NCBI GenBank assembly: GCA_902797015.1
Contig: CADBRG010000186.1
Location: 1-7,591 of the forward strand
Origin: an uncultured Lachnospiraceae bacterium
GTDB lineage: Bacteria; Bacillota; Clostridia; Lachnospirales; Lachnospiraceae
DNA: 7,591 nt
Direction: 5' to 3'
A program made the position numbers and the translations under genes. Below the pieces are notes generated by a model. That model saw only the letters and a program-made list of their open reading frames with translations, was not told where the DNA came from and searched no databases. Of the stretch, positions 1-5,988 are shown piece after piece; positions within the stretch are counted from its first letter, which is position 1, and each line of letters starts with the position of its first letter.

Positions 1-523
1 AGGTACCTCCGCCAAGGTCGTATACCATGATCTTTTGCTCACTCTCGTTGTCGAGACCGTATGCCAAAGCCGCAGCTGTGGGCTCGTTGATGATACGCTT
101 TACATCCAGACCCGCAATCTTGCCGGCATCCTTGGTTGCCTGACGCTGTGCATCATTGAAGTAAGCCGGAACTGTGATAACAGCCTCTGTTACTTTCTCA
201 CCCAGATAGCTCTCTGCGTCAGCTTTTAACTTCTGCAGGATCATTGCAGAGATCTCCTGCGGAGAGTATTTCTTTCCGTCGATCTCTTTCTTATAATCTG
301 TACCCATCTCACGCTTGATGGAAACAACGGTATTCTCAGCGTTGGTAACTGCCATACGCTTTGCCGGCTCACCGACCTTACGCTCGCCGTCCTTTGCAAA
401 AGAAACGATCGACGGTGTCGTACGGGATCCTTCTGTATTTGTGATAACGACCGGTTTTCCACCTTCCATAACTGCTACGCAGCTGTTTGTTGTTCCTAAA
501 TCAATACCGATAATCTTGCTCAT
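1..523 (-). CDS. dnaK: Chaperone DnaK (Hsp70), N-terminal part, cut by the window edge
   Basis: Cytoplasmic ATP-dependent Hsp70 chaperone that binds and releases unfolded peptides with DnaJ and GrpE. I translated this by hand from the ATG at 523; the frame stays open for 174 codons to the edge, so the C-terminal two thirds or more is missing. Visible motifs of the nucleotide-binding domain are phosphate-1 IGIDLGTTNS (residues 5-14), the catalytic lysine K70 in SIKREMG, the EPTAAALAYG segment (147-156) and phosphate-2 VYDLGGGT (167-174). After K70 the protein goes straight to a short KKEIDGKKYSP stretch. It therefore lacks the roughly 23-residue insertion of Gram-negative DnaK, a known Firmicutes-type signature. 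The start is supported by GGAGG (532-536) 8 nt upstream. It follows grpE after 99 bp with no clear promoter of its own, so transcription probably comes from the CIRCE-controlled promoter upstream of hrcA. Identification is secure. Confidence 0.98.
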   Translation of the reverse strand, partial: MSKIIGIDLGTTNSCVAVMEGGKPVVITNTEGSRTTPSIVSFAKDGERKVGEPAKRMAVTNAENTVVSIKREMGTDYKKEIDGKKYSPQEISAMILQKLKADAESYLGEKVTEAVITVPAYFNDAQRQATKDAGKIAGLDVKRIINEPTAAALAYGLDNESEQKIMVYDLGGGT

Positions 524-531
524 AGTCTTGT

Positions 532-536
532 CCTCC
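532..536 (-). promoter_or_regulatory. Shine-Dalgarno of dnaK
   Basis: The minus strand reads GGAGG, then 8 nt, then ATG at 523. It is a strong site, and it fixes the dnaK start, which begins with the usual MSKIIGIDLG. Confidence 0.85.
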
Positions 537-571
537 ATTTTATTCTAAGATTTCTTAATTTATGATTTCAT

Positions 572-587
572 GGCAGATACACCTGCC
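572..587 (-). other. Small hairpin in the grpE-dnaK intergenic gap
   Basis: In the 99-bp gap between grpE and dnaK the minus strand reads GGCAG, a 6-nt loop, then CTGCC. This is a 5-bp GC-rich stem with no U-run after it, so it is not an intrinsic terminator. It could be an RNA stability or processing element between cistrons, but that is only inference. The rest of the gap is AT-rich, and I see no well-spaced -35/-10 pair in it. Confidence 0.3.
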
Positions 588-622
588 TGCTGATTTGCTT
601 TTCTACTGTGTATGGGAAACTT

Positions 623-1300
623 CTAATTTGCCACCTTCACCATACTGTAGCGAAGAACGGAATCTCTGTACATGTACCCCTTCTGTAATTCCTCGACTAC
701 CACATTTTCTCCATATGCTTCATCATCCACATGCATGACTGCGTTATGGAAATCCGGATCAAATGTCTGGCCTTCTGCTTCGATCGGTTTCACACCGCTT
801 TCTTCCAGCATTGCTGTCAGCTGCTTATAGATCATATCCATACCGCTTGCGATACTCGAATCCTTTTCGGATTCATCGATCGCTGCAAGGCCTCGTTCAA
901 AGTTATCAACCACCGGCAAAAGCTTTTCTAAAATGCTCTTTGCACCGGTCTCGAACATCTGGGATTTTTCCTTCTCAGTCCGTTTTCTGAAGTTATCGAA
1001 CTCTGCCATCTGGCGCTGAACGCGATCCGTAAGCTCTTCGATCTTCTCATCTTTCTTGTCTTTTTTCTTTTTCTTGCCAAACAGCGGCTTGTCTTCTTTC
1101 GCCGATTCATCCGTCGGATCTTCGGTGTCTTCTGAAGCTTCTGCATCTTCTGCCGTTTCTTTCGTCTCAGCTTCTGCCATGGTTTCAGCGTCTGCTTCTT
1201 CTGCAGCTGATTCCTCTTCTGTCACCTCTTTTGAGGTCTCTTCTGCAATGGCTTCCTCCTGCAGATCTTTTTCTTCCTGCAAGTCCTTCTTTTCTTCCAT
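623..1300 (-). CDS. grpE: GrpE nucleotide exchange factor for DnaK
   Basis: Cytoplasmic homodimeric cochaperone that releases ADP from DnaK. It is 225 aa, longer than the roughly 180-200 aa common for the family because of its N-terminus. Residues 1-70 are almost all Glu, Asp, Ala, Ser and Thr and must be disordered. Residues 71-86 switch abruptly to a lysine block (GKKKKKDKKDEK). The conserved part starts near 87 with the long dimerisation helix (AEFDNFRKRTEKEK, about 99-112), then LLPVVDNFERGL. The PROSITE-type signature follows: FDPDFHNAV (180-188) and GYMYRDSVLRYSMVKV (208-223). Its ATG lies 3 nt after the hrcA stop. The ribosome site AGGAG (1309-1313) lies inside the last hrcA codons, 8 nt from the ATG, so translation is probably coupled. 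The family call is certain; any role for the acidic tail is unknown. Confidence 0.97.
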   Translation of the reverse strand: MEEKKDLQEEKDLQEEAIAEETSKEVTEEESAAEEADAETMAEAETKETAEDAEASEDTEDPTDESAKEDKPLFGKKKKKDKKDEKIEELTDRVQRQMAEFDNFRKRTEKEKSQMFETGAKSILEKLLPVVDNFERGLAAIDESEKDSSIASGMDMIYKQLTAMLEESGVKPIEAEGQTFDPDFHNAVMHVDDEAYGENVVVEELQKGYMYRDSVLRYSMVKVAN

Positions 1301-1303
1301 CAG

Positions 1304-2356
1304 CTAGTCTCCTATGTCTTCTTCTTTTTTCTTTTTCGGATACATCGTATCCAACTGCTTTTTCACAGTTTTGATGCTGTCCATAACCTTTTCGTAATCC
1401 ATCCGCTTCGGTCCGACGATGCCGATTGCCCCCCGCAGGCCGTCGCCCAGCTCATAGGTCGCTGTAACAACGCTGCAGTCCTCCATCTCTTCCACCTGGC
1501 TCTCTCTGCCGATGTAGACCTTAATGTCGGAATCATCGATATCTGCTGACTTATCCACCAAAAGGTTCTTTAGCTCGCTCTTATCTTCCAGCAATGAGAT
1601 CAGTCCGCTGGCGCGCTGCGTATCCGAAAGCTCCGGATACCGGAAAATGTTCTTCGCACCGCTCATGTATACTTCCAGATCTTCGTCGGTATTGATCGTC
1701 TCCGCGATCGCATCCAGGATATCACCGACGATTCCGCTGTGGATACCAGCCTGCTCTTTGAGCCGTGCGATCAGATTCAAGGTGATCTGCTCTGTATCCA
1801 GTCCGTTCAGCGTCGTATTCAGGAGGATGTTGAGCTTTAAGATCTCTTCCTGATCCAAGAGCTGATCGGTTGCGAGGATCTTATTCTTTACGATATTCCC
1901 CTCAAGAACGACCGTACAAAGAATCTGGTCATCATCCACCGGAGAAAGCTGGATGAATTTTAAGCGGTTTCCGTGACTCTGCGGTGCCGAGATCAGCGTC
2001 GCGTAATTCGTGTTCGCTGCCAGGAGCTTTGCCATTTCCTTTAACACCTGCTCCATCCGCTCCGTATGCTCCACAACAAAGTTTCGCATATCGGAGATCT
2101 CACGTTCCTTTTCCTTCATAATATTATCGACATAAAACCGATAACCCTTATCTGAAGGAATCCGTCCTGCGGAAGTATGGGGCTGAACGATATATCCAAG
2201 CTCCTCAAGATCAGACATCTCGTTCCGGATCGTCGCAGAACTTAAATTCAGATCCGACATCTTTGAGATCGTACGCGAACCGACCGGCTCACCGGTCTCA
2301 AGATATGTCTGAATGATCACTTGTAAAATCTTTGATTTTCTCTCGTTCAATTCCAT
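1304..2356 (-). CDS. hrcA: Heat-inducible transcription repressor HrcA
   Basis: DNA-binding repressor of class I heat-shock genes. It binds the CIRCE inverted repeat, and its folding depends on GroEL in the species studied. The product is 350 aa, the normal length. Residues 1-78 form the winged-helix region, with the recognition-helix stretch SSATIRNEMSDLEELGYI (39-56) and the family hallmark HTSAGRIPSDKGYRFYVD (60-77). A central GAF-like dimerisation region follows, and the C-terminal LRGAIGIVGPKRMDY (307-321) is also characteristic. The tail is basic then acidic (PKKKKEED). I chose the ATG at 2356 because GAGGAA (2363-2368) sits 6 nt upstream and MELNERK is the usual start. The reading frame extends to a TTG at 2392, but that codon lies inside CIRCE. 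It is the first gene of hrcA-grpE-dnaK and should be autoregulated by the CIRCE at 2382-2408. Confidence 0.97.
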   Translation of the reverse strand: MELNERKSKILQVIIQTYLETGEPVGSRTISKMSDLNLSSATIRNEMSDLEELGYIVQPHTSAGRIPSDKGYRFYVDNIMKEKEREISDMRNFVVEHTERMEQVLKEMAKLLAANTNYATLISAPQSHGNRLKFIQLSPVDDDQILCTVVLEGNIVKNKILATDQLLDQEEILKLNILLNTTLNGLDTEQITLNLIARLKEQAGIHSGIVGDILDAIAETINTDEDLEVYMSGAKNIFRYPELSDTQRASGLISLLEDKSELKNLLVDKSADIDDSDIKVYIGRESQVEEMEDCSVVTATYELGDGLRGAIGIVGPKRMDYEKVMDSIKTVKKQLDTMYPKKKKEEDIGD

Positions 2357-2381
2357 AACATGTTCCTCATCGCTTCGGCTG

Positions 2382-2408
2382 TTAGCACTCAATAAACGGG
2401 AGTGCTAA
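2382..2408 (-). promoter_or_regulatory. CIRCE operator (HrcA binding site)
   Basis: A perfect consensus CIRCE: TTAGCACTC, a 9-nt spacer, GAGTGCTAA, readable on either strand. It starts about 8 nt downstream of the expected transcription start and ends 25 nt upstream of the hrcA ATG. HrcA bound here would block the promoter or early elongation. The same inverted repeat forms a 9-bp stem at the 5' end of the mRNA. In other Firmicutes this element is the operator of dnaK and groESL operons. Confidence 0.98.
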
Positions 2409-2439
2409 TATTCCTGAAACTAAATGTAGCACTCCCGTT
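2395..2439. repeat. 13-bp perfect inverted repeat joining CIRCE to a third half-site
   Basis: AACGGGAGTGCTA (2395-2407) is exactly inverted at 2427-2439 (TAGCACTCCCGTT), with 19 nt between. The left copy is one arm of CIRCE plus part of its spacer. The right copy lies in the promoter spacer and takes in the first two bases of the -10 element. Only 8 of the 13 bp are CIRCE consensus; the five extra matching bases suggest local duplication or selection for pairing. The function is not known. Confidence 0.7.
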
Positions 2440-2451
2440 CGGGTTTGTCAA
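2423..2451 (-). promoter_or_regulatory. Promoter of hrcA-grpE-dnaK (vegetative sigma type)
   Basis: On the minus strand, -35 TTGACA (2446-2451, six of six consensus) is separated by 17 nt from -10 TACATT (2423-2428, four of six). The expected start is near 2416, just before CIRCE. This is the usual class I layout: a housekeeping promoter controlled by HrcA rather than by an alternative sigma factor. A GAGTGCTA half-site (2427-2434) lies in the spacer and runs into the -10. The start site is inferred from spacing only. Confidence 0.85.
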
Positions 2452-2475
2452 CTATATTTTGTTAAGATTTTGTGT

Positions 2476-3660
2476 TCAGATTCCAGACTTCAAAAAAGCC
2501 GCAAACACAACGTTCCCGAGCTGTACGCCACGTGCTGTCAGACGCACATCCTCCGTCGTTTCTGTCAGAAGTCCCATTGCCGACAGCTTTCTGATCTGTC
2601 TGCCGTAGACCTGCATCAGATCGCGTCCGAATCGCTTATAAAATTCATGCTTCTGTACACCACACAGCATACGGAGACCCAAAAACATGAATTCTTCCAT
2701 CTGCATTTCCCCGGTCAGATGTATTTTCTCCCTTGGTGAAAAATCTTCTTTCATATATTCGGAAAGATCCGACGTATTCTGAAACCGGCAGGCATCCATC
2801 ATGGACGACGCACCAAGCCCCAGGCCCAGGTATTCAACACCGGTCCAATAGCCGATGTTATGCCGGCAGGCCTTTCCCTGTCTCGCATAATTTGAGATCT
2901 CATACTGCTGGTATCCGTGCTGAGAAAGGATCTTGCGAAGTGCCTGCTCCATTTTTTCCTCTTCTTCTTCCGTCGGCAGGATCTTAGGTATCTCTCCGGC
3001 ATCTCTTCGTTCGGCATCCCTATGATACCAGTCATAAAACGGCGTGCCTTCCTCGATGATCAGGCGGTATACCGATATGTGCTCCGGTAAAAGCCCGCAT
3101 ACTTCCCGCAGCGTCTTAGAAAACGACTCCGCAGTCTGCCCCGGGAATCCGTAGATCAGATCGATATTGAGATTCTGGAATCCTGCTTTTCTTGCCAATT
3201 CATAGCAGCTTAAAAAATCTGCGTTCCTGTGGATCCGTCCAAGGGTCCGAAGCTCTCCATCCTGCGCTGACTGCAGACCGATCGAAAGCCGGTTGATCCC
3301 TGCTACCTTCATTGCCAAAAGCTTTCCTGCTGTCACAGTGCCAGGGTTGCACTCCATGGTGATCTCTGCATCCGGATCAATTTGAAATGCCTTGCGGACC
3401 GTCTCCATCAGTTCCATGATCTGCATTGAGGACAGCAAAGAAGGCGTGCCGCCTCCAAAGAAAATGCTTGTGACATTTCTTTCAGACACACACGCCGCTT
3501 TTTGCATGATTTCCTGCTTCAGCACTCCGACATAATCTTCTATGACATCATCTGTCGCCGGCGCTGACAAAAAATCGCAATATGCACATTTTTTCACACA
3601 GAACGGGATATGCAGATACAGTTCCAATGGTTCCCCATTTGTTACAGATCCTTCTTCCAT
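2476..3660 (-). CDS. hemW: Radical SAM heme chaperone HemW
   Basis: A 394-aa radical SAM protein of the HemN/HemW family. Near the N-terminus HIPFCVKKCAYCDF carries the 4Fe-4S cysteines C21, C25 and C28 in the CxxxCxxC spacing. They are followed by D29-F30, where true coproporphyrinogen oxidase HemN has a fourth cysteine, so this is HemW. Characterised HemW proteins bind heme and deliver it rather than oxidise coproporphyrinogen; many databases still carry the old label. Other core motifs are GGGTPS (69-74), ECNPGT (103-108), GINRLSIGLQS (121-131), DLIYGFPGQT (157-166), YEISNYAR (253-260) and YLGLGLGASS (277-286). A HemN C-terminal type helical region follows from about 320. The start has GAGGG (3670-3674) 9 nt upstream. 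It lies 14 bp after lepA and is probably cotranscribed with it. No obvious terminator follows its TGA stop. Confidence 0.95.
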   Translation of the reverse strand: MEEGSVTNGEPLELYLHIPFCVKKCAYCDFLSAPATDDVIEDYVGVLKQEIMQKAACVSERNVTSIFFGGGTPSLLSSMQIMELMETVRKAFQIDPDAEITMECNPGTVTAGKLLAMKVAGINRLSIGLQSAQDGELRTLGRIHRNADFLSCYELARKAGFQNLNIDLIYGFPGQTAESFSKTLREVCGLLPEHISVYRLIIEEGTPFYDWYHRDAERRDAGEIPKILPTEEEEEKMEQALRKILSQHGYQQYEISNYARQGKACRHNIGYWTGVEYLGLGLGASSMMDACRFQNTSDLSEYMKEDFSPREKIHLTGEMQMEEFMFLGLRMLCGVQKHEFYKRFGRDLMQVYGRQIRKLSAMGLLTETTEDVRLTARGVQLGNVVFAAFLKSGI

Positions 3661-3674
3661 TTTGACATACCCTC

Positions 3675-5486
3675 TTACTTATCTTCGTCCAGTTTCAATA
3701 CGCTCATAAACGCCTTCTGCGGGATCTCCACATTTCCGATCTGGCGCATCCGCTTCTTACCTTCCTTCTGTTTTTCAAGAAGCTTTCTCTTTCTCGTGAT
3801 ATCGCCGCCGTAGCACTTCGCCAGCACATCCTTTCGCATGGCCTTAACGGTCTCTCTGGCAATGACCTTGCCGCCGACCGCTGCCTGGATCGGGATCTCA
3901 AAGAGATGCCGCGGGATCTCTTCCTTTAAGCGCTCGCACATCTTCCGCCCTCTCGCATATGCACTGTCCGCAAATACGATGAACGAAAGCGCATCGACCT
4001 CTTCCCGGTTGATCAGGATGTCGAGCTTCACAAGCTTGGAGCGCTCATATCCTTTGAGTGTATAATCAAAGGACGCATAGCCGCGGGAGCGGGATTTCAA
4101 TGCGTCAAAGAAATCGTAAATGATCTCATTCAGCGGCAGTACATATTTTAACAGCGCACGCTTTTCTTCGATATATTCCATACTCTGGTAAATGCCGCGC
4201 CGTTCCTGACAGAGATCCATAATGCTGCCGATGAATTCACTTGTCACCATGATTTCCGCATCGACGACCGGTTCTTCCATATAATCGATTTCAGACGGAT
4301 CCGGCAGATTAGACGGATTGGTGACTTCAAGCATCGTACCGTCCGTCTTATGCACGCGGTAAACAACACCAGGCGCTGTCGTCACAAGGTCTAAGTTGTA
4401 TTCGCGTTCCAGGCGCTCCTGAATGATCTCCAGATGCAGCAGTCCTAAGAACCCGCAGCGGAATCCAAAGCCAAGCGCTGCTGATGTCTCTGCCTCAAAC
4501 TGCAGGGAGGCATCATTTAACTGAAGCTTCTCTAATGCATCTCTAAGATCCGGGTATTTTGCACCGTCCGCCGGATATATTCCGCAATAAACCATAGGGG
4601 TTACCTGCTTATATCCCGGAAGCGGTTCTGCGCACGGATTGTCTCTTCCTGTAATCGTATCACCAACCTGGGTGTCACTGACATTTTTAATGCTGGCTGT
4701 GATATATCCAACCTCGCCTGCGGAAAGCTCCTCGCACGGGATGAACTGACCTGCACCAAAATAACCTGTCTCCACAACATCAGCCGTCGCACCGGTCGCC
4801 ATCATTTTGATCGGCATTCCCGGACGTACACTTCCCTCTTTGATCCGGCAAAATACAATAACACCTTTATAGGAATCATAGATGGAGTCAAAGATCAACG
4901 CTTTCAACGGCGCATCGGGATCCCCTGTCGGCGCCGGGATATGGGATACGATCTGCTCTAAGACATCGTGCACGTTTTCACCGGTCTTTGCGGAAATACG
5001 CGGTGCATCCTGCGCCTCGATGCCAATAACATCTTCAATCTCTTCCGCCACGCGGTCAGGATCTGCGCTTGGCAGATCGATCTTATTGATGACAGGCATC
5101 ACATCCAGATCATGATCAAGTGCCAGATATACATTTGCAAGCGTCTGTGCCTCCACGCCCTGTGCCGCATCGACAACCAAAATCGCTCCGTCACAGGCTG
5201 CAAGGCTGCGTGAAACTTCATAATTAAAGTCAACATGACCCGGCGTGTCGATCAGGTTGAAGATATACTCTTCACCGTCATCCGCACGATACACGGTACG
5301 AACGGTCTGCGCCTTGATCGTAATGCCGCGCTCCCGCTCAAGATCCATATTGTCAAGAACCTGGGACTGCATCTCACGGCTCGTTAAAAGTCCGGTCATC
5401 TCAATGATCCGGTCTGCCAGCGTGGATTTCCCATGGTCAATATGTGCAATGATACAAAAATTTCTGATTTTATTCTGGTCTGCCAA
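3675..5486 (-). CDS. lepA: Elongation factor 4 (LepA), TTG start
   Basis: Ribosome-associated translational GTPase that acts on stalled or mistranslocated ribosomes and has been linked to initiation and 30S assembly. From the TTG at 5486 the product is 603 aa, the family length. GTPase motifs are G1 AHIDHGKS (14-21), G2 within GITI (53-56), G3 DTPGH (79-83), G4 NKID (133-136) and G5 SAKTG (164-168). EF-G-like domains follow, and then the LepA-specific C-terminal domain ending in YGGDITRKRKLLEKQKEGKK near the end. The TTG is preferred because GAGGAG (5496-5501) lies 9 nt upstream and MADQNKIRNFCIIAHIDHG is a standard LepA start. An in-frame ATG at 5561 lies upstream of the predicted promoter, and the ATG at 5531 overlaps its -10. 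hemW follows 14 bp after the stop. Confidence 0.97.
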   Translation of the reverse strand: MADQNKIRNFCIIAHIDHGKSTLADRIIEMTGLLTSREMQSQVLDNMDLERERGITIKAQTVRTVYRADDGEEYIFNLIDTPGHVDFNYEVSRSLAACDGAILVVDAAQGVEAQTLANVYLALDHDLDVMPVINKIDLPSADPDRVAEEIEDVIGIEAQDAPRISAKTGENVHDVLEQIVSHIPAPTGDPDAPLKALIFDSIYDSYKGVIVFCRIKEGSVRPGMPIKMMATGATADVVETGYFGAGQFIPCEELSAGEVGYITASIKNVSDTQVGDTITGRDNPCAEPLPGYKQVTPMVYCGIYPADGAKYPDLRDALEKLQLNDASLQFEAETSAALGFGFRCGFLGLLHLEIIQERLEREYNLDLVTTAPGVVYRVHKTDGTMLEVTNPSNLPDPSEIDYMEEPVVDAEIMVTSEFIGSIMDLCQERRGIYQSMEYIEEKRALLKYVLPLNEIIYDFFDALKSRSRGYASFDYTLKGYERSKLVKLDILINREEVDALSFIVFADSAYARGRKMCERLKEEIPRHLFEIPIQAAVGGKVIARETVKAMRKDVLAKCYGGDITRKRKLLEKQKEGKKRMRQIGNVEIPQKAFMSVLKLDEDK

Positions 5487-5495
5487 ATTTATATT

Positions 5496-5501
5496 CTCCT
5501 C
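5496..5501 (-). promoter_or_regulatory. Shine-Dalgarno deciding the TTG start of lepA
   Basis: The minus strand reads GAGGAG, then 9 nt (AATATAAAT), then TTG. No similarly spaced site serves the in-frame ATGs further upstream: the AGGAG before the ATG at 5531 is only 1 nt away. This moves the start 25 codons into the open reading frame. Confidence 0.85.
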
Positions 5502-5521
5502 TATGCCAAATTCCAGAGCAA

Positions 5522-5551
5522 AGTATAGCATACTCCTTTCAGATTTGTCTA
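5522..5551 (-). promoter_or_regulatory. Promoter of lepA-hemW
   Basis: On the minus strand, -35 TAGACA (5546-5551, five of six) is 18 nt from -10 TATACT (5522-5527, five of six). TGC directly before the -10 makes an extended -10 element. An A-tract lies just upstream of the -35. The expected start is near 5514, giving a leader of about 28 nt before the TTG at 5486. The -10 sits in a 13-bp palindrome AGTAT-AGC-ATACT (5522-5534), which may be incidental. Confidence 0.75.
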
Positions 5552-5606
5552 TTTTTTGCAATTGGAAACAAATCGCATAAAACCGCGTATTTTTTGTGAT
5601 TTCCGG

Positions 5607-5635
5607 TTGACAAACGAAGTTCTGTCCACTAGAAT
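5607..5635 (+). promoter_or_regulatory. Promoter of rpsT
   Basis: -35 TTGACA (5607-5612, perfect) and -10 TAGAAT (5630-5635, five of six) are separated by 17 nt. An AT-rich stretch with a T-run (about 5588-5597) precedes the -35 and could act as an UP element, as expected for a ribosomal protein gene. The expected start is near 5642, leaving a leader of about 74 nt. It is divergent from the lepA promoter; the two -35 hexamers are 55 nt apart. Confidence 0.85.
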
Positions 5636-5650
5636 ATCAGAGTATGATTT

Positions 5651-5683
5651 CTTCGGCCAGTCCGTGTCAAAGCCGGGGAACAC
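5651..5683 (+). other. Possible structured leader of rpsT
   Basis: Within the predicted rpsT leader, CUUCGGC (5651-5657) can pair with GCCGGGG (5672-5678), a 7-bp stem including two G-U pairs and a 14-nt loop. GUGU in the loop (5664-5667) can pair with ACAC (5680-5683) just after the stem, giving an H-type pseudoknot. AACAC (5679-5683) could instead pair with GUGUU (5707-5711), which touches the Shine-Dalgarno. S20 represses its own translation in E. coli, but no homologous leader is recognised here. The fold is hand-drawn and tentative. Confidence 0.3.
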
Positions 5684-5701
5684 ACTTTTAATCCATTATA
5701 T

Positions 5702-5707
5702 AGGAGG
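5702..5707 (+). promoter_or_regulatory. Shine-Dalgarno deciding the TTG start of rpsT
   Basis: A full AGGAGG, then 8 nt, then TTG at 5716. An in-frame GTG at 5707 overlaps the AGGAGG itself, so it cannot be served by it. The TTG gives the standard S20 N-terminus MANIKSAKKR. Confidence 0.92.
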
Positions 5708-5715
5708 TGTTACGA

Positions 5716-5979
5716 TTGGCAAATATTAAATCTGCAAAGAAAAGAATTCTTGTTACGCAGACCAAGACAGACCGTAATAAAGCTATCCGCTCTAAGGTTA
5801 AAACTTCCATCAAAAAAGTGGAAGCAGCCGTAGCGGCAAACGATAAAGAAGCGGCACAGGCTGCACTGCTGGAAGCAACTTCCACCATTGACAAAGCAGC
5901 TACCAAAGGCGTTTATCATAAGAACAACGCTTCCCGCAAGGTCGCTCGTCTTGCCAAAGCTGTTAACAGCATCGCGTAA
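5716..5979 (+). CDS. rpsT: 30S ribosomal protein S20, TTG start
   Basis: Primary-binding protein of the small ribosomal subunit that contacts 16S rRNA. The 87-aa product has the family length and pattern: MANIKSAKKRILVTQ at the start, RNKAIRSKVKTSIKKVEAAV in the first helix, the conserved TIDKAATKGVYHKNNASRK region (about 57-75) and a short C-terminal RLAKAVNSIA. It is lysine and alanine rich and all helical, as expected. The start is TTG; the E. coli rpsT start is also UUG, where weak initiation matters for autogenous control, so the same may hold here. It is monocistronic, with its own promoter (5607-5635) and terminator (5989-6022). It stands opposite in orientation to every other gene in the window. 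Confidence 0.98.
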   Translation: MANIKSAKKRILVTQTKTDRNKAIRSKVKTSIKKVEAAVAANDKEAAQAALLEATSTIDKAATKGVYHKNNASRKVARLAKAVNSIA

Positions 5980-5988
5980 TTAAAATAT

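Noticed and set aside
35..548. Plus- and minus-strand short frames across the first 548 bases
   Set aside because: They lie in other frames of dnaK, whose own frame is open to the window edge and encodes clear Hsp70 motifs.
546..557. TAAGA-TT-TCTTA palindrome in the grpE-dnaK gap
   Set aside because: The loop is only 2 nt, the arms are short and AT-rich, and no U-run follows; it is likely chance in AT-rich intergenic sequence.
1056..1307. Serine-rich plus-strand open frame of 83 codons opposite grpE
   Set aside because: It is the antisense of the Glu/Ala-rich grpE tail; its composition follows directly from GAA/GCA codons read backwards, and no ribosome site or promoter supports it.
2357..2392. 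Longer hrcA reading starting at TTG 2392
   Set aside because: The TTG lies inside the CIRCE operator and has no ribosome site, and the extra 12 residues are not part of the HrcA family. ATG 2356 has GAGGAA at 6 nt.
2434..2443. CCCGTTCGGG inverted repeat in the hrcA promoter spacer
   Set aside because: It has only 4-bp arms with a 2-nt centre and overlaps the better 13-bp repeat; too short to call separately.
5487..5561. Longer lepA reading starting at ATG 5561 or ATG 5531
   Set aside because: ATG 5561 is upstream of the predicted promoter and ATG 5531 overlaps its -10. The AGGAG near 5531 is only 1 nt from the ATG. The TTG at 5486 gives the family-standard N-terminus and length.
5688..5919. 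Minus-strand open frames opposite rpsT
   Set aside because: They are antisense shadows of the S20 gene with no family resemblance or ribosome site, and rpsT itself is unambiguous.
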